64,000 nt of DNA from an uncultured Bacteroidales bacterium (GCA_902776435.1 CACYQB010000002.1:1-64000); one strand, 5' to 3'. Shown: positions 24,218 through 33,590, counted from the stretch's first letter. The notes: generated from the letters alone by a model not told the origin. Numbers and translations: made by a program.

Positions 24218-24247
24218 ATTTGATGACTTATTGAGTAAAAACAACCA

Positions 24248-24255
24248 CAAAATTA
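24248..24255 (-). promoter_or_regulatory. -7 box of rlmH
   Basis: Minus-strand TAATTTTG about 30 bases before the RlmH start codon at 24217. Forms a back-to-back pair with the nadC box. Confidence 0.55.
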
Positions 24256-24276
24256 GCAAATCCGATGAAATCTCGC

Positions 24277-24284
24277 TAACTTTG
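24277..24284 (+). promoter_or_regulatory. -7 box of nadC
   Basis: TAACTTTG, 31 bases before the NadC start codon. Confidence 0.6.
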
Positions 24285-24315
24285 TGGTCACAAAAACATT
24301 TAATACGATAAATCT

Positions 24316-25164
24316 ATGAAAACAAGAGATGAATTGATTGATGAGTTAATCGACTTGTCGTTTGCCGAGGACATTGGTGATGGTGACGCGACCACCCTGT
24401 GCTGTATTCCTGACGACGAAATTGGACGCCAACGCCTGATTGTGAAGGAAGAGGGCATCTTGGCGGGTGTGGAAATCGCTCGTCGCGTGTTCGAGAAATT
24501 TGACCCTGAGTTGAAGATGGAAGTCATGATCGAGGATGGAGCCCATGTCAAGCCAGGTGACATCGCTTTTGTCGTGACTGGAAAGGTGCGCTCACTGTTG
24601 CAGACCGAGCGCCTCATGCTCAACATCATGCAGCGCATGAGCGGTGTGGCCACGACAACCGCACGTTATGCCAAGTGCCTTGAAGGCCTCAAAACCCGTG
24701 TCCTGGATACCCGCAAGACAACCCCGGGAATGCGCATTCTCGAGAAAGATGCTGTTAAGATCGGGGGCGGTTGCAACCATCGCATTGGCCTGTTTGACAT
24801 GATTCTGCTCAAGGACAACCATGTGGACTTTGCCGGCGGCATCGTGCCTGCCATTGAAAATGCGCACCGCTGGTGTAAGGAAAACGGCAAGGACCTCAAG
24901 ATCGAAATTGAGGTGCGCAACTTTGACGAGTTACAGCAAGTGCTCGATCATGGTGGTGTGGACCGCGTGATGCTCGATAATTTTTCAGTGGAGAACACCC
25001 GCAAGGCTGTAGAACTTATTGACGGTAGGGTAGAGACCGAGTCCAGCGGTGGCATTACGATCGACACGTTACGCGCCTATGGCGAGTGTGGTGTGGACTA
25101 TATCTCAGTAGGTGCTCTTACACACTCCATCAAGTCTCTTGACATGAGTTTCAAGGCGTGCTGA
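24316..25164 (+). CDS. nadC: Nicotinate-nucleotide pyrophosphorylase (carboxylating)
   Basis: 282 aa. Converts quinolinate and PRPP to nicotinate mononucleotide in de novo NAD synthesis. EDIGDGDATT opening, LNIMQRMSGVATTTA, LDTRKTTPGMR, GGGCNHRIGL, LLKDNHV and SSGGITIDTLRAY...YISVGALTHS are all classic NadC motifs. Its stop TGA overlaps the ATG of the downstream shikimate-pathway fusion gene (TGATG), so the two are translationally coupled. Confidence 0.96.
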   Translation: MKTRDELIDELIDLSFAEDIGDGDATTLCCIPDDEIGRQRLIVKEEGILAGVEIARRVFEKFDPELKMEVMIEDGAHVKPGDIAFVVTGKVRSLLQTERLMLNIMQRMSGVATTTARYAKCLEGLKTRVLDTRKTTPGMRILEKDAVKIGGGCNHRIGLFDMILLKDNHVDFAGGIVPAIENAHRWCKENGKDLKIEIEVRNFDELQQVLDHGGVDRVMLDNFSVENTRKAVELIDGRVETESSGGITIDTLRAYGECGVDYISVGALTHSIKSLDMSFKAC

Positions 25165-26249
25165 TGAACGTCTCGATTACCTTGCGCGACATAGGACCGC
25201 TCTCCATCCCTGGTATGGAGGGCGGCTCGCCTATCGTAATTGCTGGACCATGCAGCGCCGAGACCGAGGCCCAGACCTTGGAAACTGCATGGGCTTTGAC
25301 TGGTATGGGCGTAAAAGTCTTTAGGGCTGGCGTCTGGAAGCCCAGGACAATGCCTGGTGGTTTTGAGGGCGTGGGTGACCGTGGTTTAGCCTGGCTGCAG
25401 ACCGTCAAGCGAGAATTGGGTATGATGGTGGCTACCGAAGTGGCGACCGTTGATCATGTCCGTGCCGCGCTTGAAGCGGGTATCGATATCCTGTGGATTG
25501 GTGCCCGCACGAGTGCCAACCCCTTCGCTGTGCAGGATATAGCCGACGCCTTGCAGGGACATGACCAGGTGACGGTATTGGTAAAGAACCCTGTTAACCC
25601 CGATTTGGACCTCTGGATAGGTGCTTTGCAACGCATCCGCAATGCGGGTGTCACTCGCTTGGGGGCTGTGCATCGTGGTTTCAGTTCGGCAGGTGCCCAC
25701 CTTTATCGCAATGATCCGCAGTGGCACATTCCCTTTGAACTGCGCCGCTTGGCTCCTTCGATGACCATCCTTTGCGATCCGTCCCACATCGGTGGCAAGC
25801 GCCAATATGTGGAGCATTTATCACAGATTGCCCTGGATACGGGCTTTGATGGCTTGATGATAGAGAGCCACATCCAACCTGATAAGGCCCTGAGCGACAG
25901 CGCACAGCAGGTTGAACCAAAAGAGCTCAAGGAAATTCTTCAGCATCTGGTGGTGCGCTCGGGAGCACCCATCGACGACGAGTTAAGCCTCTTGCGCCAA
26001 CAGATTGACGACTGCGACCACGAGATGTTGGCGGTTTTGGCACGTCGCATGAGTGTCGCGCGGGAAATTGGCCGCTTCAAGAAGGCTCACAACTTGCGCG
26101 TCGTTCAGCCTCAACGTTATCAGGACATGATCGATGCACGTCTTGACGAGGCTGCCCATCTGGGTTTGGAGGCAGACTTCACCCAGCGTGTCATGCAATC
26201 CATTCACGAGGAAAGTGTCCGCCAGCAGCTCAATTTATTTAAAGATTAG
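25164..26249 (+). CDS. Bifunctional DAHP synthase / type II chorismate mutase
   Basis: 361 aa fusion catalysing the first step of aromatic amino-acid synthesis (PEP + erythrose 4-phosphate to DAHP) and chorismate to prephenate. N-terminal DAHP synthase of the KdsA-like subfamily (about 1-255): IAGPCSAETEAQ, VFRAGVWKPRTMPGGFEGVG, LVKNPVNPDLDLWIGA, LCDPSHIGGKR. C-terminal AroQ-type chorismate mutase helices (about 272-361): LRQQIDDCDHEMLAVLARRMSVAREIGRFKK. This domain order is usual in Bacteroidetes and allows allosteric control by the mutase part. GTG at 25158 is in frame, but ATG at 25164 overlaps the nadC stop and is preferred. Confidence 0.93.
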   Translation: MNVSITLRDIGPLSIPGMEGGSPIVIAGPCSAETEAQTLETAWALTGMGVKVFRAGVWKPRTMPGGFEGVGDRGLAWLQTVKRELGMMVATEVATVDHVRAALEAGIDILWIGARTSANPFAVQDIADALQGHDQVTVLVKNPVNPDLDLWIGALQRIRNAGVTRLGAVHRGFSSAGAHLYRNDPQWHIPFELRRLAPSMTILCDPSHIGGKRQYVEHLSQIALDTGFDGLMIESHIQPDKALSDSAQQVEPKELKEILQHLVVRSGAPIDDELSLLRQQIDDCDHEMLAVLARRMSVAREIGRFKKAHNLRVVQPQRYQDMIDARLDEAAHLGLEADFTQRVMQSIHEESVRQQLNLFKD

Positions 26250-26278
26250 TAGAATAAAGTACCATCAGGGTTAGTCTG

Positions 26279-26304
26279 TGCCGTGACTCGGTCACGGCAA
26301 TTTT
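26279..26304 (+). terminator. Palindromic hairpin, terminator-like
   Basis: TGCCGTGA-ctcgg-TCACGGCA followed by ATTTT, 30 bases after the DAHP synthase/chorismate mutase stop. The stem closely resembles the 21-base palindrome at 47450-47470, so it may also be a member of a small repeat family. Confidence 0.6.
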
Positions 26305-26323
26305 CAATAGTAAAGAAAACCGT

Positions 26324-27046
26324 ATGCAGAATGTAGTGATCATCGGTGCCTCATCAGGACTGGGGCAGGAAGTGGCTAAATTATTTCTTGAGCAAGGTTG
26401 TCGCATAGGGGTTGCCGCCCGTCGTGAAGACCGGCTGCAGGCTTTAAAGCAGTTGGCACCTGATAGAGTTGTGACATCTACCATTGATGTTACGTCCGAC
26501 GATGCCCCGCATCTTTTACGCAAGCTTATTGACGAGCTTGGCGGGATGGATTTGTTCTTCTATGCGTCAGGCGTTGGAAAGCAAAATCGCGAACTCGTGC
26601 CTGATATCGAACTGAATACGGTCAACACTAACGGCATGGGCTTTACCCGCATGATAGGGGAGGCTTACCGCTACTTTGCTGAACGTGGAACGGGGCATAT
26701 CGCTGCCATTTCCTCGATTGCTGGTGTGAAAGGATTGGGGCCGGCTCCTTCTTATTCTGCCACTAAGGCGATGCAGAATGTTTATCTTCAGGCACTGGAA
26801 CAGCAAGCCCGTGCCCGTGGACTGAAGATCCACTTTACAGATATCCGTCCAGGCTTCGTTGATACTGATTTATTGAAAGGCGATTTCCATTACCCCATGA
26901 TGCTGAAGCCCGAAAAAGTGGCTCAGCAGATCGTTAAAGCTATAAAAAACAAGCGCCACATTAAGGTCATCGATTGGCGCTATGTGATTTTAACCGCACT
27001 CTGGCGCTGTGTCCCTAACCCTATCTGGCGTTCACTGAAACTTTAA
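26324..27046 (+). CDS. SDR-family NAD(P)-dependent oxidoreductase
   Basis: 240 aa classical short-chain dehydrogenase/reductase. Cofactor motif GASSGLG (8-14) with a following ARRxDR that favours NADP; catalytic Ser130/131, Tyr144 and Lys148 in SSIAG and YSATK. The C-terminus ends in a hydrophobic tract (YVILTALWRCVPNPIW) that could contact the membrane. The substrate is unknown. Its last 4 bases overlap the convergent NlpC/P60 gene. Confidence 0.9.
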   Translation: MQNVVIIGASSGLGQEVAKLFLEQGCRIGVAARREDRLQALKQLAPDRVVTSTIDVTSDDAPHLLRKLIDELGGMDLFFYASGVGKQNRELVPDIELNTVNTNGMGFTRMIGEAYRYFAERGTGHIAAISSIAGVKGLGPAPSYSATKAMQNVYLQALEQQARARGLKIHFTDIRPGFVDTDLLKGDFHYPMMLKPEKVAQQIVKAIKNKRHIKVIDWRYVILTALWRCVPNPIWRSLKL

Positions 27047-27675
27047 CGCTTGGTCACGCGGCCGGCGGCATGGAAGTGGGTGGCGTAGTAGTTCTGGCGC
27101 AGGTCATCGACACACACGCCACGGGAAGATGATGCGTGGACAAACTTGTTGTCCTTAAGGTAGATACCCACGTGAGAGACGTGGCCGTCGCCGCTGGTGA
27201 TAAAAAAGACGAGGTCGCCTTCCTTTAAATCATCCAGGTCGATAATGCGGCAGTTCTCTTCGAGCATTTTAGCGGAATTACGGTGCACCTTGATGCCATA
27301 GACCTCTTGATAGACTTCCATGACCATTCCCGAACAATCGGTGCCTTCACCGCAAGTGTGAGCGGCATAGGCATAGGGCGTACCTAACCATTTCTTGAGC
27401 TCCTTATATAATTTCTTATTGTCATGACGGCCCAACTTGACATCGAGGCGGGCCCACTCGTCGCTGACGAGGCCGTTGCCGCCTGGAATCGGCTTTTTGC
27501 CGTTGTCATTGTTACTTCCAGGATGGTTGTCGCTGGGCGCGGTGCCGCGGTTACGGCGCTCGCTATAGGGGCGGTAAGTGTGTGTGTTACTTTTGGTACT
27601 GCGGCAAGATACCACTGGCAGCGACAAGAGTATCGCCGCTGCCAGGTAAAGTATCTTTTTGCCGTATTGCGTCAT
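27043..27675 (-). CDS. NlpC/P60 family lipoprotein (C40 peptidase)
   Basis: 210 aa. Lipobox VVSC (Cys24), a low-complexity Asn/Gly/Arg linker (about 25-70) and an NlpC/P60 domain with nucleophile Cys114 (TDCSGM) and His168 (GHVSHVGIYL), the polar third residue being in HASSSRGV. Expected to cut the D-gamma-glutamyl-diaminopimelate bond in cell-wall peptides. It follows the DUF5606 gene by 26 bases and is probably the last gene of the nusB operon. Confidence 0.92.
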   Translation of the reverse strand: MTQYGKKILYLAAAILLSLPVVSCRSTKSNTHTYRPYSERRNRGTAPSDNHPGSNNDNGKKPIPGGNGLVSDEWARLDVKLGRHDNKKLYKELKKWLGTPYAYAAHTCGEGTDCSGMVMEVYQEVYGIKVHRNSAKMLEENCRIIDLDDLKEGDLVFFITSGDGHVSHVGIYLKDNKFVHASSSRGVCVDDLRQNYYATHFHAAGRVTKR

Positions 27676-27701
27676 AATAGGCTTTAACTTAAAGCTTATT
27701 A

Positions 27702-28145
27702 TTAGTCCTTCTTCTCATCTTCGGCGGGAGCCTCTTCGGCATTCTCCTCTTCTTCCTTGGCGGTGAAGTCGGTAATACCTGCTCCAACGAGCACGTTATA
27801 CCATGCGATGATCTTCTTGATATCGCTGTTGTGAACGCGTTCTTCGTCCCAGTTCTCCAGAACTTCGCCGATGAACTCGTGCAACTGGTCGGGAGTTGAG
27901 AGAGCCTTTGCATCAAGGGCCTTATTCTCGTATTTCTTGCCGATGTTTTCCAATACGTTTGACAAGGGTACATCCTCGGTGGTCGTGAAGATGGAAATGT
28001 CACCCAGCGACATCACGCGCTCACGTGAATGAACAGGGAAACGCTTTTTGTCGGCAAGGCCCTCAACGAGCAGCATGTTCTTACCGTAGGATACGAGTTT
28101 ATAAAGTCCGGGACGTCCCGAGATGGATAAAATTTTTCTCAGCAT
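27702..28145 (-). CDS. DUF5606 protein
   Basis: 147 aa, Bacteroidetes-specific. The conserved N-terminus MLRKILSISGRPGLYKLVSYGKNMLLVE resembles a small SH3/Tudor-like fold and continues with ADKKRFPVHSRERVMSLGDISIFT. The C-terminal tail is acidic (EEEENAEEAPAEDE). No enzymatic residues stand out and function is unknown. Its constant place next to coaE/ybbR/yajC/nusB suggests a housekeeping role. Confidence 0.88.
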   Translation of the reverse strand: MLRKILSISGRPGLYKLVSYGKNMLLVEGLADKKRFPVHSRERVMSLGDISIFTTTEDVPLSNVLENIGKKYENKALDAKALSTPDQLHEFIGEVLENWDEERVHNSDIKKIIAWYNVLVGAGITDFTAKEEEENAEEAPAEDEKKD

Positions 28146-28187
28146 AATGTTGATAATGTTGATTTTAAGTTAGTTATTGTAAATATT

Positions 28188-28787
28188 CTAGTTAATTGAT
28201 GATTCGTTGTTAAACTGCAACAGTGACATAACTTGAGCCAGTAGGGAACGGGTGTTGTCGTTAACGAGTTCATCCTCCCCTGGTGCTATCTCGTCTTCAC
28301 GCGTTTGGGAAAGAATGCGTGCTTGAACTTGAGCCGCAGTGAGGCCGCTACGGGCCATGACCCTGTCGATGCGCACTGTGGCTGGTGCTGTCACGTGCCA
28401 CACCTGGTCCACCACTTGGTCAAGCGCAGCAGTGCGTAACAATGCCGTTTCTACAAATGCCAATGTCGCCCTTTGTCTTGACTGCTCAGCAGACCAGCGT
28501 AGCAGGTCCTTGGCGGTAGCGGGATGCACAATGGCATTCAGACGGGAAAGCGCATTCTTGTCAGCAAACGCGACTGCACTCAGGTGCTCACGATTGATAC
28601 TGCCGTCGGCTAGATAGGTGTCGGCACCGAAAGCGTCAACCAGTTGGCGTCTCACATCGTCATCATCGGTCATGAGCCGCTTGGCTCGTGAGTCACAGTC
28701 ATAGACGTGATAGCCCATGACTTGCATCATGCGCGAGACAACGCTCTTGCCGCTGCCAATGCCACCAGTGATTGCTATCAGTTTCAC
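28188..28787 (-). CDS. coaE: Dephospho-CoA kinase
   Basis: 199 aa. Phosphorylates dephospho-CoA at the ribose 3'-hydroxyl in the last step of coenzyme A synthesis. P-loop GGIGSGKS (8-15), DCDSRAKRLM, the lid region and HPATAKDLLRW, FVETALL and VWHVTAPATVRIDRVMAR match the family. It lies 3 bases downstream of the YbbR gene. Confidence 0.94.
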   Translation of the reverse strand: MKLIAITGGIGSGKSVVSRMMQVMGYHVYDCDSRAKRLMTDDDDVRRQLVDAFGADTYLADGSINREHLSAVAFADKNALSRLNAIVHPATAKDLLRWSAEQSRQRATLAFVETALLRTAALDQVVDQVWHVTAPATVRIDRVMARSGLTAAQVQARILSQTREDEIAPGEDELVNDNTRSLLAQVMSLLQFNNESSIN

Positions 28788-28790
28788 TTG

Positions 28791-29750
28791 TTAATGCCTC
28801 TCAATGATGTACTCGACACTGTCGTGAGACAATTTCACATCCTGATAGGATGCAGGCATCTCACCAATGGAAACTTTGACTTTGTTGCCTGGTGTACTGG
28901 TCAATGTGTTGTAATCGACAACAGCCGTGATTCCCGAGTCTTCCTTGACGCGGCTGACGGGTGCACGGTAACTCACTTCGACTGCGCTGGGGAACAAGAG
29001 CATTTTTATCCCTGGAGGTGCATTGCGCACGACAATCTTGATCTCTCGCTTCTGCTCCATCAATTTCTCGATGGGAACAGTAATGTCAATAGCACGAGGC
29101 TCGATAACCGTTCCGTTGATGGGGGCAATGGTTATGCGGCGGCGCAGCGTGTCGGTCAAGTCCGTTTCCTCAACATGATAGGTATAAACAAAATTGATTT
29201 CGCTTAGCGTCTTGGCGTCGCTGAATACTAACACCGAGTCCTGGCTCTGGATCAATGCGCCATACAGCGTGTAATTCTCACGCGGCTCGACGATGATGTC
29301 GGTCTTGACTGGAACTTTCTTGCCCGGCAGATCGGTGAATTTGATATTGATGGACTCGGGCAGCACGCTCAAGATGGTGGTGCTCTTGCTTAAGATGGGC
29401 ATCAGCGCCTTTTTCAAGTGGCTCTGATCAATCTTGAAAGTGCTGTTGCCGTCGCTGTAGTCAGTGAATCGTAATGTGAGTTTGGGAGTCTTGCGAAACA
29501 TATAGGTGAAGAACCTGTAACCTCGGTCCTTGATGGTTACTGTCAAGGTGTCAGGAACTTTGGCAAGGAGATGCACATTCTTGGGCAAACTCATTTCGAC
29601 AGGCACCTCAAGGTCGAGCTGCATGTCGCTGTTAAAGGTGAGGAAACCCCAAAATATCGCCGAGATTACGACAAACACGAGATACAGGAGAATCGACCTC
29701 AATCGAGGCGACTCCTGCACACGTTCACGTATCTTGTCCCAAAGTTTCAC
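28791..29750 (-). CDS. YbbR-domain (CdaR-like) protein
   Basis: 319 aa. One N-terminal transmembrane helix (about 19-39) and a chain of YbbR-type beta domains outside the membrane (e.g. VPVEMSLPKNVHLLAKVPDTLTVTIKDRG as the first unit). CdaR proteins in Firmicutes regulate the diadenylate cyclase CdaA; no cyclase gene is visible here, so regulation of cyclic-di-AMP is only a possibility. Position between yajC and coaE is the usual Bacteroidetes order. Confidence 0.85.
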   Translation of the reverse strand: MKLWDKIRERVQESPRLRSILLYLVFVVISAIFWGFLTFNSDMQLDLEVPVEMSLPKNVHLLAKVPDTLTVTIKDRGYRFFTYMFRKTPKLTLRFTDYSDGNSTFKIDQSHLKKALMPILSKSTTILSVLPESINIKFTDLPGKKVPVKTDIIVEPRENYTLYGALIQSQDSVLVFSDAKTLSEINFVYTYHVEETDLTDTLRRRITIAPINGTVIEPRAIDITVPIEKLMEQKREIKIVVRNAPPGIKMLLFPSAVEVSYRAPVSRVKEDSGITAVVDYNTLTSTPGNKVKVSIGEMPASYQDVKLSHDSVEYIIERH

Positions 29751-29786
29751 TTGATTCTGTTACTCGTTGCAGTCGGGTGTAAGGGG

Positions 29787-30089
29787 TTAAGACATCGCGA
29801 TGGCGTTCTTGTCAACAGTGATGCTCACGCCATTGGTGATCTCGAGAATGAAGGAATCCTCCTTAATCTCGCGGATGGTGCCATGGATACCGCCAATGGT
29901 GACCACTTTATCGCCCTTCTTGATGTTGCTGCGGAACTCGTTGATTTTCTTCTCACGCTTGCGCTGCGGGGCAATCATGAAGAAGTAGAAAATTGCGATC
30001 AGGGCAACAATCATGAGCATGTTCATCATGCCTGCTCCAGCACCTGAACCGGTGCCGCTTGCTGCTTGCAGTAAAATTGTGTAAAGCAT
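29787..30089 (-). CDS. yajC: Preprotein translocase subunit YajC
   Basis: 100 aa. One transmembrane helix (about 24-42), the FFMIAPQRKREKK motif and a small C-terminal domain (IKKGDKVVTIGGIHGTIREI). Partner of SecDF at the Sec translocon. Bacteroidetes gene order nusB-yajC-ybbR-coaE is kept. Confidence 0.95.
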   Translation of the reverse strand: MLYTILLQAASGTGSGAGAGMMNMLMIVALIAIFYFFMIAPQRKREKKINEFRSNIKKGDKVVTIGGIHGTIREIKEDSFILEITNGVSITVDKNAIAMS

Positions 30090-30140
30090 AATGTCTTGTA
30101 TTTATTAATTAATAATGTATAGCAAAATAAATGAAGTGGA

Positions 30141-31073
30141 TCAAGGCTTGACGATGACGCCCTCCTTGCGGAGCTGTTTAACAGCATTGTTGAGAATGCC
30201 GTTGACAAATTGCCCGCTGCCTGACGTGCTGAAGTTCTTGGCCAGCTCGATATACTCGTTCAGGGTTACAGCGGTAGGTATTTTGTCAAAGGTGCGCAAC
30301 TCGGCCAGGGCAGTGCACATGATGATGCGGTCCATGAGCACGATGCGGTCCTTGTCCCAGCGGCTGCTCTCCACCAGATTGTCAATAAGCTGGTTGTTCT
30401 CGGGCATCTGGGTAACGGTGGTGCTGAATAGTTCTTTGCCGAAGTCGCTATCCTCGTCGTCCTTGTACATGGGCAAGATAGCACCCTCGTCTCCGTCGGC
30501 AATGCGCCTGAACGTTTTGCACACGAACTGTCCCACCAGGTCCAAGTCGTCCTCGGTCCAGTAGAGCGAACGCTGCTCGATGGCATCGGCCATATTCTCG
30601 TCGGGCAGGATGACCTGTTTCATGAGCTGTTGCCACAGCAGGCTGTCGCCTGTCATGCTGTCCTCATCGTCACCCATATAGTCGTTGTACAAGTCACTCT
30701 TGAGAATCTTGTCAAGCATGAGGCGTTCAAAGATGGGATCATCATTCCAGGTCACCGTGTGCTCGTTGGCATATTGGTTCAGCTGCTCATCTTCAGCCAG
30801 AGCTGCTACCAGTCGGTTGTTGACAAACTTCAGGTTAGGATTGAGCTCTTCCTCGGTCGGCATATACTTGTTGCGGGCCTCATCGATGCGAACGTCCTGA
30901 ATGTGGGTCAACTCCACAGGCAGGCGCAGCAGGTAATGATACAACTCGTATGTCTTGTCGAGGCATGCCTCAAGGTCCTTAAGCGCTGTGGCCAAGGTCC
31001 GCTCCGGTTTAGTGAGCATATAGGAGTACAGATTCTGTACAACCTTTGTGCGGATTAAAACTCGATTTATCAT
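30141..31073 (-). CDS. nusB: Transcription antitermination factor NusB, long form
   Basis: 310 aa, about twice the E. coli length, as usual in Bacteroidetes. The N-terminal part (MINRVLIRTKVVQNLYSY) repeats the start of the helical NusB fold and the C-terminal part (KDRIVLMDRIIMCTALAELRTFDKIPTAVTLNEYIELAKNFS, recognised by its ALAEL and NEYIELAK segments) is the canonical NusB domain. It binds boxA RNA with ribosomal protein S10 in rRNA antitermination. ATG at 31073 is used; the upstream ATG at 31124 lies inside the -33 box of its promoter. Confidence 0.92.
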   Translation of the reverse strand: MINRVLIRTKVVQNLYSYMLTKPERTLATALKDLEACLDKTYELYHYLLRLPVELTHIQDVRIDEARNKYMPTEEELNPNLKFVNNRLVAALAEDEQLNQYANEHTVTWNDDPIFERLMLDKILKSDLYNDYMGDDEDSMTGDSLLWQQLMKQVILPDENMADAIEQRSLYWTEDDLDLVGQFVCKTFRRIADGDEGAILPMYKDDEDSDFGKELFSTTVTQMPENNQLIDNLVESSRWDKDRIVLMDRIIMCTALAELRTFDKIPTAVTLNEYIELAKNFSTSGSGQFVNGILNNAVKQLRKEGVIVKP

Positions 31074-31093
31074 AATGTGAATGTTAGAACTTG

Positions 31094-31125
31094 CAAAATT
31101 AGCGAAAAATGGCGGCTTGGGCAAA
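31094..31125 (-). promoter_or_regulatory. Promoter of the nusB operon
   Basis: Minus strand: TTTG (31125-31122), 20-base spacer, TAATTTTG (31101-31094), about 20 bases before the start codon. Full consensus. It begins 12 bases after the rlmB stop, so the nusB operon is independent of the dnaN-rlmB operon. Confidence 0.75.
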
Positions 31126-31136
31126 CTTTACGGGTA

Positions 31137-31895
31137 CTATTCCACTCCCTGGTCGTCATTGAGGCGCTGTCTGACCACTTCATAGATCATGATGCCGCCT
31201 GCCACCGACACGTTCAACGAGTTGATGTTGCCAAACTCGGGAATGAGAACCTGGGTATCACACAACTTCATGATTTCGGGTGAGATGCCTTTATCTTCGG
31301 CTCCTAAGACGATGGCAACGGGGCCAGTGTAATCGGCCTTGGTATAAGGCAGATGTTGCTTGTCACTGGTGCCGACAATCTTGAAACCGCTGTCTCGCAG
31401 TAACTTGACCGCATTTACAAGGTTGCGTTCACGGCACACGGGCAGGTAATTCAGCGCTCCGGCCGAGGTCTTAACAGCGTCGGCATTGACACTTACGCTC
31501 TCTCGCTCAGGGATGACGATGGCATTGACACCGGCGCATTCGCAGGTACGAGCCACGGCACCGAAGTTGCGCACATCGGTCACACCGTCGAGCACAACGA
31601 CAAAGGGGTTCACTCCCTCGTCAAACAGCTGCGGCACCAGGTCTTCTACACGGTAGTAGGTCACTGCTGCCATCATCGCCAGCACGCCCTGGTGGTTGCG
31701 GCGGGTGATGCGGTCAATCTTCTGCACGGGAACTCGCTGCACGGGCACGCGCAGTTGCCTTGCGCGCTCGCTGATTTCCTTGGCGGTCTCGTCGTTGAGT
31801 GTTTTGCTCAACAGGATCTTGTCGATGTCCTTGCCGGCATCAATGGCTTCAAGCACGGCATGAACGCCGTAGATGTATTGGGTTTTGTCAATCAT
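31137..31895 (-). CDS. rlmB: 23S rRNA (guanosine2251-2'-O)-methyltransferase RlmB
   Basis: 252 aa SpoU/TrmH-class methyltransferase. N-terminal substrate-binding domain (IYGVHAVLEAI, RITRRNHQGVLA) and knot domain with LDGVTDVRNFGAVARTCE, IVLGAEDKGIS and LIPEFGNINSLNVSVAGGI (three SpoU motifs). RlmB modifies G2251 of 23S rRNA. Its start overlaps the recN stop by 8 bases. Confidence 0.93.
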   Translation of the reverse strand: MIDKTQYIYGVHAVLEAIDAGKDIDKILLSKTLNDETAKEISERARQLRVPVQRVPVQKIDRITRRNHQGVLAMMAAVTYYRVEDLVPQLFDEGVNPFVVVLDGVTDVRNFGAVARTCECAGVNAIVIPERESVSVNADAVKTSAGALNYLPVCRERNLVNAVKLLRDSGFKIVGTSDKQHLPYTKADYTGPVAIVLGAEDKGISPEIMKLCDTQVLIPEFGNINSLNVSVAGGIMIYEVVRQRLNDDQGVE

Positions 31896-33558
31896 TTTTA
31901 TGCTTGTGGTTGATGAGTGATTTTGCGTTATCGATAGCGGCCTGATTCAGATCCTTGCCGCTGAGCATGCGGGCGACTTCCATGATGTGTTCGTCTTGAC
32001 TTAACTGTTCCACATGTGTGAGCGTCTCGACGTCGGTGTCGGTCTTGAACACCCGCAGGTGGTGATCGCCATTGGCAGCCACTTGGGGCAGGTGAGTGAT
32101 GGCAATGACCTGAATGGATCGGGAGATGTCCGCCATCATTTCGCCTATCATGTTGGCAACGTCACCGCTCACGCCGGTGTCCACCTCGTCAAAGATGATG
32201 CTCGGCAATTGCATGTGGCGTGCAATGATGGTCTTGATGCAGAGCATCACGCGCGAAATCTCGCCACCCGATGCGGTTTCCTTGACAGGCATGGGTTGCT
32301 GGTTCTTGTTAAACGCCATCATGAACTCCACACTGTCGGTGCCATTTGCATTGAGGTCGGTTGAGTTAAATGCGACCTCAAAGGCGATATTCTTCATGCC
32401 TAAGGGTGACGCAAGGGCCAAAAGTTCTTTGCCAAAACGCTTGGCTGCCTCATGGCGCTTATCCGATAATTGTGCGGCAATCTTTCCTGCGGCGGCACGA
32501 GCGGCTTCAACTCGGGCGGTCAGTTCCTCGATGATGTCATCGTTGTGCTCAATTTCGTTCAACTGCCGTTCATAGTCATGCTGAATGTCAATCAGTGCGT
32601 TGACATCCTGCGCATTGTGCTTGCGTTCCAGGGCATAAATGCTGTTCAGCCTGTCATCCACGCGAGCCAATTCGGCTGGGTCGTCGTTAAGGGTGTCAAC
32701 AATGGAGGTCACGCTTTGGGCAATGTCTTTGAGGTCGATGAGTGCCGAGCGTACGCGTTGCGACATGCCCTCGACATCATTGAGGTTGCGCTCGGCTTCC
32801 TCAAGGCGCAGAGCTACGGTGCCCAACCGTTGCAGGATGCTGTTTTCCTCGCTGTCAAGCTCGGTTTCCACATTCCACAATGCTTCTTTCAATTCGGTGA
32901 TATTGCTCAGCTTGCTTTGCAGCGCTTCGAGTTCCTGGTCCTCGTCGGGTTGCAACTGCAGGGCTTGCAGTTGGTCAAGCTGGAAGCGGATGTAGTCCTC
33001 GTTGTGGCGCATCTGCTCGATGCTGCGACGGGTTTCCTGAAGTTGCCGCTCGTCTTCCTTGTATTGCTGGTATTGCTTGCGGTATCGTTCCAGCAGAGCA
33101 CCGTTGTCGGCAATGCTGTCGAGAATGGATAGCTGGAACAAGGGTTGCGATAACAGCATGTTGCTGTGTTGGGAATGGATATCGAGCAGTCGGGTACTCA
33201 GTTCCCGCAATTGGTTCAAGCCGACGGGCGTGTCATTGATAAAAGCCCGTGAGCGTCCGTTAGGCGAGAGTTCACGCCTCAGCAGGCACTCGTGTTCGTC
33301 CCAATCAATATCATTGTCAATGAAGAATCGCTCTAACTGATAGCCCGAGATGTCAAATGTGGCTTCCACAACAGTCTTGGCGGCAGTGTCACGGATAGCC
33401 TTGGTGTCGGCGCGCTCGCCCAGGATGAGCGACAGTGCGCCTAGGATGATTGATTTGCCGGCGCCTGTCTCACCAGTGATAATGGTTAGCCCATCGTCAA
33501 ACCCGATGTCGAGTTTATCGATGAGCGCATAGTTAGAGATGTGCAGTTGTTTAATCAT
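31888..33558 (-). CDS. recN: DNA repair protein RecN
   Basis: 556 aa SMC-like ATPase for double-strand break repair. Walker A GETGAGKS (29-36) near the N-terminus, long coiled-coil arms in the middle (about 155-360, rich in E/L/Q/R heptads), and the C-terminal ABC half ETASGGEISRVMLCIK with Walker B PSIIFDEVDTGVSG and ITHLPQVAANGD. Part of the dnaN operon. Confidence 0.96.
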   Translation of the reverse strand: MIKQLHISNYALIDKLDIGFDDGLTIITGETGAGKSIILGALSLILGERADTKAIRDTAAKTVVEATFDISGYQLERFFIDNDIDWDEHECLLRRELSPNGRSRAFINDTPVGLNQLRELSTRLLDIHSQHSNMLLSQPLFQLSILDSIADNGALLERYRKQYQQYKEDERQLQETRRSIEQMRHNEDYIRFQLDQLQALQLQPDEDQELEALQSKLSNITELKEALWNVETELDSEENSILQRLGTVALRLEEAERNLNDVEGMSQRVRSALIDLKDIAQSVTSIVDTLNDDPAELARVDDRLNSIYALERKHNAQDVNALIDIQHDYERQLNEIEHNDDIIEELTARVEAARAAAGKIAAQLSDKRHEAAKRFGKELLALASPLGMKNIAFEVAFNSTDLNANGTDSVEFMMAFNKNQQPMPVKETASGGEISRVMLCIKTIIARHMQLPSIIFDEVDTGVSGDVANMIGEMMADISRSIQVIAITHLPQVAANGDHHLRVFKTDTDVETLTHVEQLSQDEHIMEVARMLSGKDLNQAAIDNAKSLINHKHKND

Positions 33559-33590
33559 TAGTTACAAGAGGGGCACACATCTATTTTACT